This document shows, one piece after another, positions 7,073 through 7,234 of a stretch of 7,234 nt of DNA. Each line of letters opens with the position of its first letter. Position 1 is the first letter of the stretch. Under the pieces are notes generated by a model. It was not told the DNA's origin. It did not search any database and was given only the letters and a program-made list of their open reading frames with translations. Both the position numbers and the translations under genes were made by a program. Source of the stretch: Acidobacteriota bacterium. GTDB lineage: Bacteria > Acidobacteriota > Terriglobia > Terriglobales > Acidobacteriaceae. The stretch is taken from positions 1 to 7,234 of the forward strand of contig JAJZDO010000466.1 in assembly GCA_021805955.1 (NCBI GenBank). Reading direction: 5' to 3'.

Positions 7073-7111
7073 ATAGTAAGGCCCGGGCCGAATAGCGGTG
7101 ACACCTGTCAC
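7073..7111 (-). promoter_or_regulatory. Surviving cyd promoter region with a Crp/Fnr-type dyad
   Basis: The dyad GTGAC-ACCT-GTCAC (7098–7111) has two 5-base arms and a 4-base centre, the geometry of Crp/Fnr-superfamily sites (compare TTGAT-N4-ATCAA for FNR and TTGAC-N4-GTCAA for NO-sensing members). On the minus strand a –10-like TACTAT lies at 7078–7073. If transcription starts near 7066, the dyad centre is at about –39, close to the –41.5 used for class II activation by these regulators. No good –35 box is visible, as expected for an activated promoter. A perfect GGCCCGGGCC palindrome (7080–7089) lies between the two elements. The leader would be only about 13 bases. Identified by eye; the regulator is unknown. 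Confidence 0.4.
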
Positions 7112-7183
7112 GTGTGTTCCTCGATTGGGTAGGGCCACGCTAGAGGTCTTGAAGTAAGGAACTTGTGGTAAATGTGTCAAGTT

Positions 7184-7234
7184 TTAAGCCGCCAGTTTTG
7201 CCTTGTCGGCCCAGACTTTGATTTCCAGTTCAAG
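7184..7234 (-). CDS. Possible C-terminal end of an unrecognised gene
   Basis: From the right edge inward, one minus-strand frame reads LELEIKVWADKAKLAA and stops at TAA (7184–7186). This charged, helical-looking tail is consistent with the end of a gene lying mostly outside the window, 130 bases upstream of the cydA remnant. With 16 residues no family can be named. The opposite strand is also open from an ATG at 7172 with a poorly spaced AAGGA, so the strand itself is not certain. Confidence 0.3.
   Translation of the reverse strand, partial: LELEIKVWADKAKLAA

Noticed and set aside
6860..7180. A 106-codon minus-strand frame over the cyd remnant
   Set aside because: It reads the same DNA in the frame that matches neither CydA nor CydB; the residues are an arginine, proline and histidine-rich shadow.
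7175..7180. A perfect TTGACA on the minus strand as a –35 box for the cyd region
   Set aside because: At 17 bases the partner hexamer is TTACTT, a poor –10 box, and other spacings are no better. It also lies only a few bases after the possible stop of the edge gene. The TACTAT box with the dyad is the better candidate.
7184..7234. Right-edge tail as the end of a transposase flanking the cyd deletion
   Set aside because: Sixteen residues cannot identify a transposase and no terminal inverted repeat or target duplication is visible, so a mobile-element cause for the deletion is not supported.

Overview
The window looks like a chromosomal segment of a moderately GC-rich, free-living bacterium. 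The combination of a YtxH-type small membrane protein, a GH57 glucan branching enzyme, a phosphoketolase–acetate kinase pair and remains of a cytochrome bd oxidase operon would suit a soil Acidobacteriota (Terriglobia-like) genome. That assignment is an inference from gene content and not from any marker gene. I see no rRNA, tRNA, CRISPR array or complete mobile element.

Layout, left to right. (1) Positions 1–809, minus strand: a YtxH-like stress or envelope protein, followed by the start of a second membrane-anchored coiled-coil (DUF948-like) protein that runs off the left edge. A strong imperfect hairpin lies between them. (2) Positions 810–1271: a divergent intergenic region with a candidate promoter for the ytxH-like gene and one doubtful 60-residue ORF. 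(3) Positions 1272–3038, plus strand: a complete GH57 alpha-glucan branching enzyme with its catalytic residues. (4) Positions 3040–6722, minus strand: phosphoketolase (xfp) and a divergent acetate kinase (ackA), overlapping by ATGA. The ackA end meets the GH57 end with a single base between the stop codons. (5) Positions 6751–7183, minus strand, upstream of xfp: a collapsed cydAB locus. The first ~41 codons of cydA, with a normal ribosome site, are joined out of frame to the last ~30 codons of cydB, followed by a small ORF overlapping the cydB stop by ATGA. Its promoter region, including a Crp/Fnr-type dyad, appears to survive. (6) Positions 7184–7234: possibly the last 16 codons of another minus-strand gene.

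How the genes may work together: phosphoketolase splits fructose-6-P or xylulose-5-P to acetyl-P, and acetate kinase converts acetyl-P plus ADP to acetate plus ATP. This gives oxygen-independent ATP from sugar phosphates. The branching enzyme belongs to glycogen metabolism, which supplies or stores the same hexose phosphates. The most interesting reading is that an internal deletion removed nearly all of the bd-type oxidase but left its probably redox-controlled promoter, which may now drive xfp–ackA. The sequence supports the deletion scar well. The promoter capture is a hypothesis.
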